From Legionella oakridgensis ATCC 33761 = DSM 21215 (GTDB lineage Bacteria > Pseudomonadota > Gammaproteobacteria > Legionellales > Legionellaceae), in NCBI RefSeq assembly GCF_000512355.1, contig NZ_CP004006.1, forward strand, positions 1,355,001 to 1,419,000: a DNA stretch of 64,000 nucleotides. Direction: 5' to 3'. Every line of letters begins with the position of its first letter. The first letter of the stretch is position 1. Positions 9,720-19,894 of the stretch are shown here, piece by piece. The notes beneath the pieces are model-generated. The model had not been told where the DNA came from, searched no databases, and worked only from the letters and a program-made list of their open reading frames with translations. A program made the translations under genes and the position numbers.

Positions 9720-10277
9720 TTAAACTAACGTTTCTAAAGATTGCTCAAACATGTCATTGAGTAAAAGCGTAGGATTGGAATGAATTTTGGGGATGCGCAT
9801 TTGGCTTTGAGAAATGAATTTATGATGCACGCAATGGGTAATAAAAGAAAATAAACCATCGTAGAAATTGCCTACGTTGAGAAATCCCAGCGGTTTATTG
9901 ACGACTCCAATTTTAATTGCGTCCCAAGTTTCAAATGCTTCTTCCAACGTTCCTAATCCGCCAGGCATGACGATAAAGGCATCAGAGTGTTGTTGCATCA
10001 TCAATTTGCGTTCTTGCATGTTTTCGGTGATGAACAGCTCATCCAAGGTTTCCAACGGTTCTTCTTGTGCAATGAGATGTTTTGGTATGATGCCAGTAAC
10101 TTTCCCACCACAATCCAAAACGGTATTAGCTAAAATGCCCATTAGTCCATGGCTTGAGCCACCATATACCAATCTGTAATTGCGTCGAACAAGCTCTTGC
10201 CCCATTTGCACGGTGCATTGAGAAAATGCTTGTTCTTGACCAAGGTTAGCACCTAAATAGACACAAATAGATTTCAT
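9720..10277 (-). CDS. LOG-family phosphoribohydrolase (Rossman-fold, TIGR00730 type)
   Basis: A 185-residue LOG-family enzyme; characterised members release cytokinin-type bases or hydrolyse nucleoside 5'-monophosphates. Visible motifs are ICVYLGANLG at the N-terminus, LVYGGSSHGLMG and the hallmark PGGLGTLEEAFE (PGGxGTxxE) near residue 105. Often annotated as lysine decarboxylase, which is wrong for this family. It is transcribed alone, convergent to the amidohydrolase gene. In bacteria without a plant host a nucleotide salvage or clean-up role is most likely. Confidence 0.9.
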   Translation of the reverse strand: MKSICVYLGANLGQEQAFSQCTVQMGQELVRRNYRLVYGGSSHGLMGILANTVLDCGGKVTGIIPKHLIAQEEPLETLDELFITENMQERKLMMQQHSDAFIVMPGGLGTLEEAFETWDAIKIGVVNKPLGFLNVGNFYDGLFSFITHCVHHKFISQSQMRIPKIHSNPTLLLNDMFEQSLETLV

Positions 10278-10426
10278 GGTGAGTCACTGATTAAATAGGG
10301 ACAGCTTAACATGAATGTTTAGAAAAAGAATACACATTAAAATACTTGGTTAAGACTATTTTATTTATAATTTATGTAAATGGGTCATGAAGATTAAGAT
10401 AAAAAGACTTACATGGTGAACAGAAT

Positions 10427-10795
10427 ATGCATGAGGAAATCTTTAAGACGATCATCCGACAGGAAAATCAATTACTAGCGAGAAAAGAGCCTGTTTCAAA
10501 TTTAATTGATTTAATTGATGATGAGTTTATGGAAATTGGAAAATACGGTGAAATGCATGACAAAGCAGAAGTTGCTCGCTGGTTGATGAGTGATGAACGC
10601 TCAGAATACTATGGTGTTCAGTTTGATGCCAAACAACTGGCTGATGAAGTTATCCTGCTGACGTATATCAGTGAAAACAAAGAAAATCAGGGTGCAAATC
10701 GTAAGCAAGTGTTCCGTTCTTCCATATGGCGGTTGCATCAAGGAAAGTGGCGGATGGTTTTTCATCAGGGAACGCCTCTTTCCGGTCAAAAATGA
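10427..10795 (+). CDS. NTF2-like DUF4440 protein
   Basis: A 122-residue protein of the DUF4440/SnoaL-like NTF2 superfamily. The pattern is typical: an N-terminal helix (EEIFKTIIRQENQLL), then LIDDEFMEIGKYGEMHDKAEV, and the C-terminal strands SSIWRLHQGKWRMVFHQGTPL. No signal peptide. These small alpha+beta proteins are enzymes or binding modules of varied function, so no specific role can be given. It is convergent with the orphan at 10823-11787. Confidence 0.8.
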   Translation: MHEEIFKTIIRQENQLLARKEPVSNLIDLIDDEFMEIGKYGEMHDKAEVARWLMSDERSEYYGVQFDAKQLADEVILLTYISENKENQGANRKQVFRSSIWRLHQGKWRMVFHQGTPLSGQK

Positions 10796-10822
10796 ATATT
10801 ATCAGCATAATGGAGCGCGTTC

Positions 10823-11787
10823 TTAAGCCCCAGGCGATAACGAAGAATAGTTTTCTATGTCATTTTCCTGGAAATATTGCGGGAATTCAGCGGAAAATGT
10901 TTTGAAAAATTCAGTGTCTTTAATTGATGAGGGGAGATTGTGCAAATAATCATTTTCCCGATAATGAATACCTACTTGTTGAGCAACGATCATCACTTCA
11001 TGAAAACTATGATTGCCACCAGTGGCCAAAAACACGAAGCAGGCAATTGTGTATTGGTGTAATTCCTCTGATGTAAGATTGCCATACAGGTTGGCACCTA
11101 ATAGTAATGCTCCTGTATGTCCTGAGGGACCTGCCACTTTAGGAATGATTTTTCCAATGGTATTTTTATAAAATACAGAGCCTTGATCAATTGCAAAGCG
11201 GTCAAGTGCACGTAGATGAGCGTCTTCACTCATTCCGACAAGTTTATTAAACACGGGATGTCGTGTAATACCTAGTTGCCTGGTGAGAGAAGGGCTGGTA
11301 TTTATTTCTTTTCTTGCTCGATCTCGAAAAAGAGCATCAGGAAACAGTTGCTTCACCAACGCGGCTTTTCTTGCAGTGATTTCTCGCATGGTGTTTGAGT
11401 CAGAAAAATTTATTATTTCATCAAATAGTCTATGAATAAAGACCATATGAATTTGTAAAATTTGACTTAAATTGATTTTGTCACTGCAAAGCACTTCCAG
11501 TATTTTTTGCAAGATTATTTCGCCTGTGACAGGAGTGGAGTCTATGGATTTTAAGCGACCATAGTATTTTTCATCTAATAACTCATCAGAGATTATTTTA
11601 TTTTCCGCAAGTATCTTTAATAGGATTTCTTTATTTTGTGTTATTAGATAGCAAATCGATCCTGATATTTTTTGACTGCAGGGAATAATTCCGGATGGGA
11701 AAGAAGTCGGTATGCCAACTGAGATTCAAAAAATTCTTTATGACGCATTTTAATTTCTTGCTGGACTGACTTAAGCTCATCGGTCAT
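10823..11787 (-). pseudogene. Orphan protein, one frameshift, possible effector
   Basis: No recognised family. The downstream frame encodes 229 residues, but the reading is open above its TTG, and an ATG at 11787 starts MTDELKSVQQEIKMRHKEFF in another frame. Adding one base to the T6 run at 11668-11673 (A6 on the coding strand) joins the two as LFPAVKKISGSICYLITQNK and gives 321 residues exactly in frame. The protein is soluble and helical, with GPSGHTGALLLGANLYGN and ATGGNHSFHEVMIV as its most distinctive stretches. Function unknown; effector status is only suggested by orphan character and context. Confidence 0.65.
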
Positions 11788-12198
11788 GGTTTTTTGCTTT
11801 GTTCTAAACATTCAATAACCTAAAATAATTGACTGCATTTTTAATGCCACGCTTGAGTTTGGATAAAAAGACGAGTTATTTTTTAAATAGGGGGTATCCA
11901 ATCAAGGTAATCTACTGGTTTACATACTTGATTTTCATCAAACTGTAGGCAAGGTTCATAGATTTTACTATGTGTTTTAAAATTTATCAAATAAATAGCA
12001 CATTAGAAAACTGCATCGATGAAGTGAGAATTAGTGATCTGACGCAATCGCGTGAGCATTAAACTGACTAAAAGCAAACTTTCTAATACACATATCATTG
12101 AACCTATGTGACATTTGCTCCAACAATAAATAGCAAACATGACTTAAAAAATTCGCCATATCCAATTGGCAAATAGATAGAAGCTAGATATGAATGGA
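11788..12198. other. Intergenic stretch with no recognised feature
   Basis: About 400 bases between the orphan gene and the 3' end of the RND pump gene, both on the minus strand. AT-rich; I see no open frame with family signatures, no tRNA and no clear terminator. It probably contains the orphan gene's promoter. Confidence 0.5.
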
Positions 12199-15100
12199 TT
12201 AGCCCGCTAAACGTCTTTCTTTTTGCAATCGTCTGCGTTCTTGCCAGCTTTGTATCAGCACGTAAAAAACTGGGACAAATACCACAGCAAGACAAGTAGA
12301 AGCCAGCATACCACTGGCTACCGCAATACCAATAGAGCGCCGTGCATTGGCTCCTGCTCCACTGGCAAAGACTAATGGCATGACTCCCATGATGAATGCA
12401 AAGGACGTCATTAAAATGGGCCGAAAACGTGTTTTTGCTCCTAGAACGGCTGCTTCTATAATGGATTTATTATGAATGAGCCGTTCTTCACGGGCAACTT
12501 CAACAATCAAGATGGCATTTTTGGCGGCTAAAGCAATGAGCAATAATATACCAATTTGCGTGTACATGTTATTAGCCAAGCCTAATAGAGACAGAACCAA
12601 GACAGTACCAATTAATGCCAAGGGCACGCTAAGAATGATGGCGGCGGGAGTGAGCCAGTTTTCATATTGCCCAGATAAAATCATATAGACCAAAATCAGC
12701 GACAAAATAAAAATAAAGTAACTGAGATTCCCAGCTATCTTTTCTTGATAAGCGGTACTCGTCCATTCGTAAGATACTCCAGCTGGCAATAATTGCTGTG
12801 CCAGTTTTTCCATAGTTTGCATGGCTTGTCCCGAGCTGTAGCCCGTTCCTGCCATGCCATTGATACTACTGGAAGGGTAAAGATTGTAAAGGGATATAAT
12901 CCCAGGACCTACGGCTGGCACCATATCAGTCAGGGTACCCAGCGGCACCATTTCACCGGATTGATTTTTTACATAATAGTTACGTACGTCTTCAATCGTC
13001 ATTCGTGAGGAGGCATCCGCTTGCACATACACTTGGAATACCTGTCCAAATTTTGTAAAAAGATTAACGTAAGAAGAACCAAGATAGGTTTGTAATGTAT
13101 CAAAGGCATCGCCAATGGAAACACCTAAAGATTCTGCTTTTGTTCGATTAATAGGGGCTAACAGTTGCGGTACTGAAGAGCGAAAGGAAGTCATTAATTT
13201 TTGTACTTCTGGCCATTGAGTAGAGTAATGGATGAGCTGATCTGTGACGTCTTGTAATTTTTTATAATCAAATGAGCCATCTTGTAATTCAACCTGCATT
13301 TGGAAACCACCTGACAACCCTAAACCTTGGATCGGTGGGGGTACAACAACCAATACTTTGGCATCGAGTGTTTTTGTAGCAATGTCATTAAATGTTTTAT
13401 ACATGGCCAGCAAATCTTCGTTTTTACCGCGTACACTCCAATCTTTAAACATAACGTAGACAACCCCGGCATTGGCAAGACTTGAGTTATTGTCTAACAG
13501 TGAAATTCCATCAATTGCGATGACGTTTGCAACGCCAGCCACTTTCGATGCTTCTTTACTTAGTTTATCTAAAACCGCTTCAGTGCGCTGCAAACTGGCG
13601 CCATCCGGCAATAAAACACTTAAAATAACATAGCCTTGGTCTTCGATAGGGATAAAACCGGTTGGAATTCGACTAAGCCCAAAAATTGCGCAAGCAACTA
13701 ATACAATCCCAATTAAACAAACGCGACCGCTATGGTGCACGAGGCGATCCATAAAACGTACGTATGCTGCTTCTACTGGGTTGTATAGTCGGTCAAAAGT
13801 GCGGAAAAAAATATTTTTGGGTTTGTTTTCATCGATCGGTTTAAGCCATAAAGCACATTGAGTAGGTTTAAGAGTCATGGCATTAATAGCACTAATAAAT
13901 GCAGTCGCGGCAATGACCAAAGCAAATTGCGCATACATTGAGCCAGTTAAGCCCGGCATGAATCCGGCTGGTACAAACACCGCCATAAGCACTAAAGTGA
14001 TGCCAATAATTGGTCCAAACAATTCTTTCATGGTTTGAATGGCTGCTTCTTTGGGAGGGATGCCTCGCTCGATATGTTGAGTGACCCCTTCAACGATAAC
14101 GATGGCATCATCCACCACGATACCAATAGCTAATACCAATGCAAATAGAGTCAGCAAGTTAATGCTGTAACCCAGCATAAACATGGCTATGAATGTTCCA
14201 ATAATGGTTACGGGAACTGTGGTTGCCGGAACCAGGGTTGCCCGAAAATTCTGTAAGAAAACAACAATGACAAGCAAGACTAAAATGCCTGCTTCAAAGA
14301 GTGTTTTATATACTTCGTCGACGGATGCTTTGACGAAGATGGTGGTATCAAAAGGGATAGAGTATTGCATTCCCGGAGGGAATTTTTTTGCCATTTTATC
14401 TACAGTTTTGCGCACTTCACTGGCGACTTGCAGGGCATTGGCGCCCGGGAGCTGGAATATTCCGATGGCCGCTGTGGGCTTCCCATTCAGTTTGGCAAGT
14501 TGACTATAGGTGGAGGAACCAAGTTCCACGCGGCCTACATCACGAACACGTATGATCTGCGCACTACTGCTGGCATTGGCATTCTCATCCGCTTCTGTGG
14601 CTTGTGATTTAATAATAATATCGCCAAATTGCTCTGGGTCAGCAAGTTGGCCAGGAACATTGACGGTCAATTGATAGGCCTGCGGGCCAACCGTTGGCGG
14701 GTTACCAATTTGCCCAGCAGACACTTCCTTATTTTGATTGCTAATCGCTTCAAGTACTTCACGTGGTGTTAAAGAAAACGCTCGCATTTTTTGTGGGTCA
14801 AGCCATATTCTCATAGCGTACGTGCCTGAACCAAAAATAACCACATTTCCTACACCAGGAAGACGTGACAATTCATCTTGCATGTTGATGGTGGCATAAT
14901 TATTAAGAAATAATCCGTCGTATTCCCCATGCTCAGAGGTTAGAGTAATAAATTGTAAAATGGCCGTGGATTTTTGTTGTACTAAGACACCTTGCTGTTG
15001 AACTGGTTGTGGTAGTTGCGCCATGGCTGCTTGCACGCGGTTTTGTACTAACACTTGTGCAAAATTGAGATCAGTTCCAATTGCAAAGGTAACGATTAAA

Positions 15101-15369
15101 TTATAATTGCCGCTATTGGTGCTGGTGGATTGCATGTAAAGCATATTTTCCACCCCATTGACTTGTTGTTCAATAGGAAGCGCGACGGTATTAATTAATG
15201 TTTTTGCATCAGCACCTGGGTAATTTGTGGTTACCTGAATGGTTGGAGGAACAATCGCCGGGTATTGTGATACTGGTAAAACTGCAATAAAGATCAAACC
15301 AAGAAACATTAGCATTAATGCAATAACGTTTGCTAGTACTGGGCGCTCAATGAAGAATTTAGAAATCAT
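12199..15369 (-). CDS. RND efflux transporter, HAE1 (AcrB/MexB) family
   Basis: The inner-membrane proton-driven pump of a tripartite multidrug efflux system, 1056 residues, full length. It begins MISKFFIERPVLANVIAL, has the proton-relay aspartates in GIVVDDAIVIVEG (transmembrane segment 4), the lysine of AKNAILIVEVAREE (segment 10) and the FRPILMTSFAFIMGVMPL motif. Third gene of the operon, 10 bases after the membrane-fusion gene. AcrB-like porter-domain length suggests amphiphilic drugs or bile-type compounds, not metal ions. Substrates cannot be read off directly. Confidence 0.95.
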   Translation of the reverse strand: MISKFFIERPVLANVIALMLMFLGLIFIAVLPVSQYPAIVPPTIQVTTNYPGADAKTLINTVALPIEQQVNGVENMLYMQSTSTNSGNYNLIVTFAIGTDLNFAQVLVQNRVQAAMAQLPQPVQQQGVLVQQKSTAILQFITLTSEHGEYDGLFLNNYATINMQDELSRLPGVGNVVIFGSGTYAMRIWLDPQKMRAFSLTPREVLEAISNQNKEVSAGQIGNPPTVGPQAYQLTVNVPGQLADPEQFGDIIIKSQATEADENANASSSAQIIRVRDVGRVELGSSTYSQLAKLNGKPTAAIGIFQLPGANALQVASEVRKTVDKMAKKFPPGMQYSIPFDTTIFVKASVDEVYKTLFEAGILVLLVIVVFLQNFRATLVPATTVPVTIIGTFIAMFMLGYSINLLTLFALVLAIGIVVDDAIVIVEGVTQHIERGIPPKEAAIQTMKELFGPIIGITLVLMAVFVPAGFMPGLTGSMYAQFALVIAATAFISAINAMTLKPTQCALWLKPIDENKPKNIFFRTFDRLYNPVEAAYVRFMDRLVHHSGRVCLIGIVLVACAIFGLSRIPTGFIPIEDQGYVILSVLLPDGASLQRTEAVLDKLSKEASKVAGVANVIAIDGISLLDNNSSLANAGVVYVMFKDWSVRGKNEDLLAMYKTFNDIATKTLDAKVLVVVPPPIQGLGLSGGFQMQVELQDGSFDYKKLQDVTDQLIHYSTQWPEVQKLMTSFRSSVPQLLAPINRTKAESLGVSIGDAFDTLQTYLGSSYVNLFTKFGQVFQVYVQADASSRMTIEDVRNYYVKNQSGEMVPLGTLTDMVPAVGPGIISLYNLYPSSSINGMAGTGYSSGQAMQTMEKLAQQLLPAGVSYEWTSTAYQEKIAGNLSYFIFILSLILVYMILSGQYENWLTPAAIILSVPLALIGTVLVLSLLGLANNMYTQIGILLLIALAAKNAILIVEVAREERLIHNKSIIEAAVLGAKTRFRPILMTSFAFIMGVMPLVFASGAGANARRSIGIAVASGMLASTCLAVVFVPVFYVLIQSWQERRRLQKERRLAG

Positions 15370-15379
15370 TTATTGCTCC

Positions 15380-16528
15380 TCATGAAGAGAATTGAGGAGT
15401 GACTGGATTGCCAGGTGTGGCATTTTGCAATCCACTAACAATGACATCGTCTTGGGCATCAAGTCCTTTAGTAATCGCCCTCATGCCTTGCTCTAAACCA
15501 CCAATTTCTACTCGTTTCGTAACGACTATATTATTTTTATCAACCACGAGTAAATAAGGACCAATTTGATCGGATTGAACAGCGGTATCGGGTACCGTTA
15601 GTCGTGGTGAGGGTTTACTGATGGCAATGCGTACGTGCACAAAAAGACCAGGTACCAAAGTGTAATTTTTATTAGGGAATAGGGCGCGAAATTCCATCGT
15701 TCCGGTAGATGCATTAAGACCGGTATTAACGAAGTCAAGTCGACCTTCATGTGGAAATCCTGCCTCATTCTGCATGCCAACATACACCGGAATTTTATTA
15801 ATATCAGATGGTTTAAAGCCTCGAGCTCGCGCTGCCGTACGAATTTTAATTAAATCCAGCTCATTGACATTAAAGTACACATAGATGGGGTCAATTTGTT
15901 CAATGGTTGCCAAATCAGTCGCTTTGCCGTTGCCGACCAGATTTCCTACGTCAATCAAATGACGACCGATTCGTCCATCAAAGGGAGCTAAAACATGAGT
16001 ATAGCTATAAGTGATGCCAGCACTATTAGCATTTGCTTCGGCCTTGGCGACGTCTGCCTCGGATTCTTCTTGTTTGGCCAGCCATTTTTGCACGCTGTTT
16101 AGAGAAGTCGCATTTTCTTTATACATTTGCTGCTGGCGGGCATACTCTGCTTTATTATAGGCAAGATTCGCTTTTTGGGCAGCGACAGACGCCTGGGCTT
16201 CCTTAAGTTGATCCAAATAGGGTTGAGGTTCGATAACAAACAGCTCTTGTCCTTTTTTAACAAAAGTACCGTCGGTAAATTTGATTGCGTCAAGATAGCC
16301 TTCAACACGCGCGACTAAATTCACCGAATTATAAGCCACCGTATTGCCTGTTTCTGTGATGTATTCAGCCATCTCAGCTAATATTGGTTTTTTAACAATA
16401 ACAACCGGAGGTTGTAGCGCTGGGGTAGTACTTTTTGTTTTATGAAACACAATAAAATAAGCAAGAAGAACAACCACAATGATCATGGCAGTGGTTTTTA
16501 TTAATTTTAATTTTCTATCTTGATTCAT
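15380..16528 (-). CDS. RND efflux periplasmic adaptor (membrane fusion protein)
   Basis: A 382-residue AcrA/MexE-type adaptor joining the RND pump to the outer-membrane channel. An N-terminal membrane anchor (TTAMIIVVVLLAYFIVFH) has no lipobox cysteine. A biotinyl-lipoyl-like hairpin follows (ARVEGYLDAIKFTDGTFVKK, GQELFVIEPQPY), then a coiled-coil hairpin around residues 95-150, the matching half YTHVLAPFDGRIGRHLIDVG and the beta-barrel. It starts six bases after the outer-membrane gene and ends ten before the pump gene, so all three are co-transcribed. Confidence 0.95.
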   Translation of the reverse strand: MNQDRKLKLIKTTAMIIVVVLLAYFIVFHKTKSTTPALQPPVVIVKKPILAEMAEYITETGNTVAYNSVNLVARVEGYLDAIKFTDGTFVKKGQELFVIEPQPYLDQLKEAQASVAAQKANLAYNKAEYARQQQMYKENATSLNSVQKWLAKQEESEADVAKAEANANSAGITYSYTHVLAPFDGRIGRHLIDVGNLVGNGKATDLATIEQIDPIYVYFNVNELDLIKIRTAARARGFKPSDINKIPVYVGMQNEAGFPHEGRLDFVNTGLNASTGTMEFRALFPNKNYTLVPGLFVHVRIAISKPSPRLTVPDTAVQSDQIGPYLLVVDKNNIVVTKRVEIGGLEQGMRAITKGLDAQDDVIVSGLQNATPGNPVTPQFSS

Positions 16529-16534
16529 GGTCCA

Positions 16535-18100
16535 TCACCAGCTCGGTAAATATAGTTGTTTTATTCTTTGTTCATTGGTCGTAGGCGGCATATGGTTTTG
16601 CTGTTGCAACAGATTGCCCCAGTTGGTACGTGTAGCCATTTCCTTTTTAATTTGCTGCGGAACAATATCATTGCAGCCTCGGATTTGCCAACCACCACCT
16701 AATGCGCGATACAGCGCCACCAAAGCTTGAGAAACGTCCCCTTTTGCAGTCGTTAATGAGGTTTGTACTTGGAGTTGTTGCCGTTCTACATCAAGTACGG
16801 TAGTGTAGTCCGCTTCTCCTTCTTTATAACGGATTAATGCCAATCTTGTGGATTGGATCGCTGAATTGTTAGCAACCGTCAGGGAGCGCTCAGTCTTTTT
16901 GGCTTCGAGGTATTTTGTAATGTTGTCCTGTATTTCTTGCTGGGCCTGTAATATTAGGTTGATATACTTTAATAAAGCCTGCTGGAATGCCGCATCCTGT
17001 ACCCGTACAGAGTTGGTAATTTGGCCATAGTTAAGGAGAGGCCAGTTGAATGAAGGCCCTGCAGTGATGGTGCGATTTGCCCAGTTAAACATATCGCTGA
17101 TGGATGAATTCCCAATATTCGTTGAAGAAAAAGAAAAGGTTCCAGCTAATGAAAATGCCGGGAAAAGGTTTGCTTTTGTAGCACCTATGGCTTCGGATTG
17201 GGCGATAGCTTCCAATCTGGCTTGATAAATATCTGGTCGTTGTACTAGTGTTTCTTTGGGAATGCCAACTTCTACGGTACGGGATGCTTTAGGAATGCTT
17301 CGATTTTTCTTGAGCAAAGCATCTACGTCAGTGGGAACAATACCAAGTAAGACACCTAATGTGTCTTTATAATGCTGTAGTTGACTAAGTTGTGTAGGAA
17401 GGTTGGCTTGCGTTTGCGCAAGTTCTGTTTGTGCTTGCTGAACGTCTAATAAACTGGTTTGCCCGGCCTTAAAGCGGGACTTGGCAATTTGCAAACTCAT
17501 GGTTTGCAATTGAATATTTGCTTTTGTTACTTTTATCAATTCTTCGTAAGTACGAATATTAATGTAGGTGCTGGCAATGTCTGCGGTAAGAGTGACCAGG
17601 GCGTTATCATACGCTGCAACTGAAGCTAAGAAGGTAGCATCATTTGAGCGAATGGCTCTGCGATATTTTCCCCAAAAATCAAGTTCCCAACTGGCTGAAA
17701 AACCTAATGAAGCCGATTCAAAGCTCGATGGCAAGAATGATTGTAATGAACCACCGCCAATGCGTTGATAAGTATAATTGCCAGTCATGGCTTGTTCTTG
17801 AGGATAGAGCTCCCCAACGGATTGCGCAAGTTGCGCTCTGGTTTGCAATACCCGAACTCCGGCAATCTGTAAAGATATATTATTTTGATAACCTTGATGA
17901 ATTAACGAAGTAAGCGTAGGGTCATGAAATACACTCCACCAGTTTGCATTTCTGGTAGGGGCTTCTGTTACAGGCGAATGTTTACGAGTCTGTAACCAGT
18001 GATCGGAAACTTTTACTTTCGGCTCTTTGTAATTAGGTCCGACCATACAGGCTGCAAGAAGTAAATAGGAGATGAGTGTTAAAATCTTTAACATGCGCAT
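16535..18100 (-). CDS. Outer-membrane efflux lipoprotein, NodT/OprM family
   Basis: The TolC-like exit duct of the efflux system, 521 residues. The signal peptide ends in the lipobox LLAAC (Cys18), followed by MVGPNYKEPKV, the standard start of mature NodT-family lipoproteins. Two OEP repeats are visible, with SWELDFWGKYRRAIRSN in the first half and VQRPDIYQARLEAIAQSEAI opening the second. It is the first gene of the operon. The upstream gap to the divergent cyclase gene should hold the promoter; no local TetR or other regulator gene is present. Confidence 0.94.
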   Translation of the reverse strand: MRMLKILTLISYLLLAACMVGPNYKEPKVKVSDHWLQTRKHSPVTEAPTRNANWWSVFHDPTLTSLIHQGYQNNISLQIAGVRVLQTRAQLAQSVGELYPQEQAMTGNYTYQRIGGGSLQSFLPSSFESASLGFSASWELDFWGKYRRAIRSNDATFLASVAAYDNALVTLTADIASTYINIRTYEELIKVTKANIQLQTMSLQIAKSRFKAGQTSLLDVQQAQTELAQTQANLPTQLSQLQHYKDTLGVLLGIVPTDVDALLKKNRSIPKASRTVEVGIPKETLVQRPDIYQARLEAIAQSEAIGATKANLFPAFSLAGTFSFSSTNIGNSSISDMFNWANRTITAGPSFNWPLLNYGQITNSVRVQDAAFQQALLKYINLILQAQQEIQDNITKYLEAKKTERSLTVANNSAIQSTRLALIRYKEGEADYTTVLDVERQQLQVQTSLTTAKGDVSQALVALYRALGGGWQIRGCNDIVPQQIKKEMATRTNWGNLLQQQNHMPPTTNEQRIKQLYLPSW

Positions 18101-18444
18101 GAATATCCATAAATATTAAGGACATTAGTACCATTAATTTATTTATCTGCAAATAGGCTTTCGTAGAAAATTTGTTTTTTATCGCCACAAATTAGCATTT
18201 TAAGCTACTGGGAATTTGAATTTGCGCCAATTATGGCCGAAATGATTTTAAAATCATCGACATGGCGGGATTGGCTTATCCTAAAATAAGTTTTTTGGGA
18301 TACAACAGTGAGTCCTAAAGCCATTTTACTAAAAATAGATTATTATTTAATAGTTAGGCTAAAAACAGGTAGTCAATTGAACAAGCCTTATTTTTTACCT
18401 CAGGATTAATAGGTCTTTATCTAAAGGCATTTATCCTTGGGATA

Positions 18445-19494
18445 ATGTTTGCAGTAACGTTCTGGTTTATAGAATCCATAATCCATGTGTATGTTTTTCA
18501 CTCAGGAACGATTGTCTCTCAGTTATTTCCAAAAGACGAAAATGAATTTTGGATGCGAAGTATCATCGCATGTTTAATCATCGTTTTTAGTCTTACCACC
18601 GCTCATGTCTGGCATCAAAAAAATTCTTTAAAGAGAAATTTAAAACTTGCTTTGAAAATGTTTGACTCATTAGGAAATGGTATTGTTATAACCAATAAAC
18701 AAAACAAAATTATATATGTAAATAAAAAATATACAGAAATTACTGGTTATGCCTCTGAAGAAGTGGTTGGAAAAAATCCAAATGTTTTAAGCTCTGGCAG
18801 ACAAAACAAGGAATTTTATGAAAAAATGTGGTCTATTCTTGAGTCAAAAGGTTATTGGGAAGGGGAAATATGGAATCGTAAAAAATCAGGCGAACTTTTT
18901 CCTGAATGGATTAACATCAGCATTATAAAAGATAAGCGTCATACGCCCGCGTACTATGTTGGGGTTTTGACAGATATTTCCTCCAGAAAAAAATTGGATG
19001 ATATAACTCGTCATTACGCCTATTATGATCCCTTAACCAATTTGCCTAACAGACGATTATTTAAAGAAGAATTGCACCATGAAATGAGGCATGCAAAGCG
19101 TAATCAGCAGAAATTGGCTGTTTTATTTATTGATTTGGATGATTTTAAACCCATTAATGATCGATATGGCCACCATGTTGGTGATGAATACCTCATTAAG
19201 TTTTCCAAATTTTTAAAAGATCATCTAAGGGAGTCGGATGTTTTATCCAGATTTGGAGGGGATGAGTTTATGATTGTATTACCAAATATACAAACCAGGG
19301 AAATTACGGCCATGTTTATTCAAAATCTATTAAATGCCATGAAGGATTCAACCATTCAGCATGAAGAAAGTAAGTTGCCTATCATAGCCAGCATAGGCTA
19401 CGCGCTGTATCCTGATGATGGAATAGACATTGATGCTTTGATTCACCAAGCTGACATGAACATGTATGAAGAAAAAGCCAAAAAGCAAAAATGA
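18445..19494 (+). CDS. PAS-GGDEF diguanylate cyclase with N-terminal membrane segments
   Basis: Makes cyclic di-GMP. A membrane segment lies at residues 1-20 and another near 36-52, then a PAS domain (MFDSLGNGIVITNKQNKII to YVGVLTDISSRKK) and a GGDEF domain beginning DPLTNLPNRRLF. The active site is intact (RFGGDEF), and RESD five residues before it forms the inhibitory I-site. The ATG at 18445 has a weak ribosome site and cuts into the first hydrophobic stretch. A longer start (TTG at 18377, NKPYFFTSGLIGLYL) becomes available if one T is added to the T6 run at 18391-18396, giving 372 residues. The 344 bases before the ATG hold nothing else recognised. Confidence 0.9.
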   Translation: MFAVTFWFIESIIHVYVFHSGTIVSQLFPKDENEFWMRSIIACLIIVFSLTTAHVWHQKNSLKRNLKLALKMFDSLGNGIVITNKQNKIIYVNKKYTEITGYASEEVVGKNPNVLSSGRQNKEFYEKMWSILESKGYWEGEIWNRKKSGELFPEWINISIIKDKRHTPAYYVGVLTDISSRKKLDDITRHYAYYDPLTNLPNRRLFKEELHHEMRHAKRNQQKLAVLFIDLDDFKPINDRYGHHVGDEYLIKFSKFLKDHLRESDVLSRFGGDEFMIVLPNIQTREITAMFIQNLLNAMKDSTIQHEESKLPIIASIGYALYPDDGIDIDALIHQADMNMYEEKAKKQK

Positions 19495-19653
19495 TTAAAT
19501 TAAATATCTTATTCATATCAAAAACATTATAATTCAAAAAATTATATTCAGGTGTATGTCAGATGTACAACAAGTCGCAGCACGGTTTTTCATTGAAAAA
19601 ATGCATTTTCATTTTATAATGAATTACTAAAACCAATAAGAAGGATCGCATTC

Positions 19654-19805
19654 ATGAAAAAATAACAAAATTGTTTATCGGATTAATGTGCTCTGCGTGT
19701 TTATTTTTAAGTGGGTGTAATACGGTGAAGGGGTTTGGAAAAGACGTCTCTCAGGGTGGGCAGGAAATCGAACAGGCGGCCAATAAAGCTTCATCGTCCT
19801 TATAA
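19654..19805 (+). pseudogene. Entericidin-like small lipoprotein, one frameshift
   Basis: A very short gene. ATG at 19654 follows AAGGA by eight bases but meets a stop after three codons. One extra A in the A6 run at 19657-19662 gives a 50-residue protein starting MKKITKLFIGLMCSACLFLS, with lipobox LSGC and the entericidin A/B signature CNTVKGFGKDVSQGGQEIEQAA. Entericidins are small membrane-anchored lipoproteins linked to envelope stress and cell lysis control. It lies about 90 bases upstream of the bufferin operon. Confidence 0.8.
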
Positions 19806-19894
19806 AATTAATATGATTCGTAATCTTTGCTAGATTGAGTATGGCTGTAATTGATTGTCTAATAATAAATGGAGCTAACGATGGAAAAGAAAAA

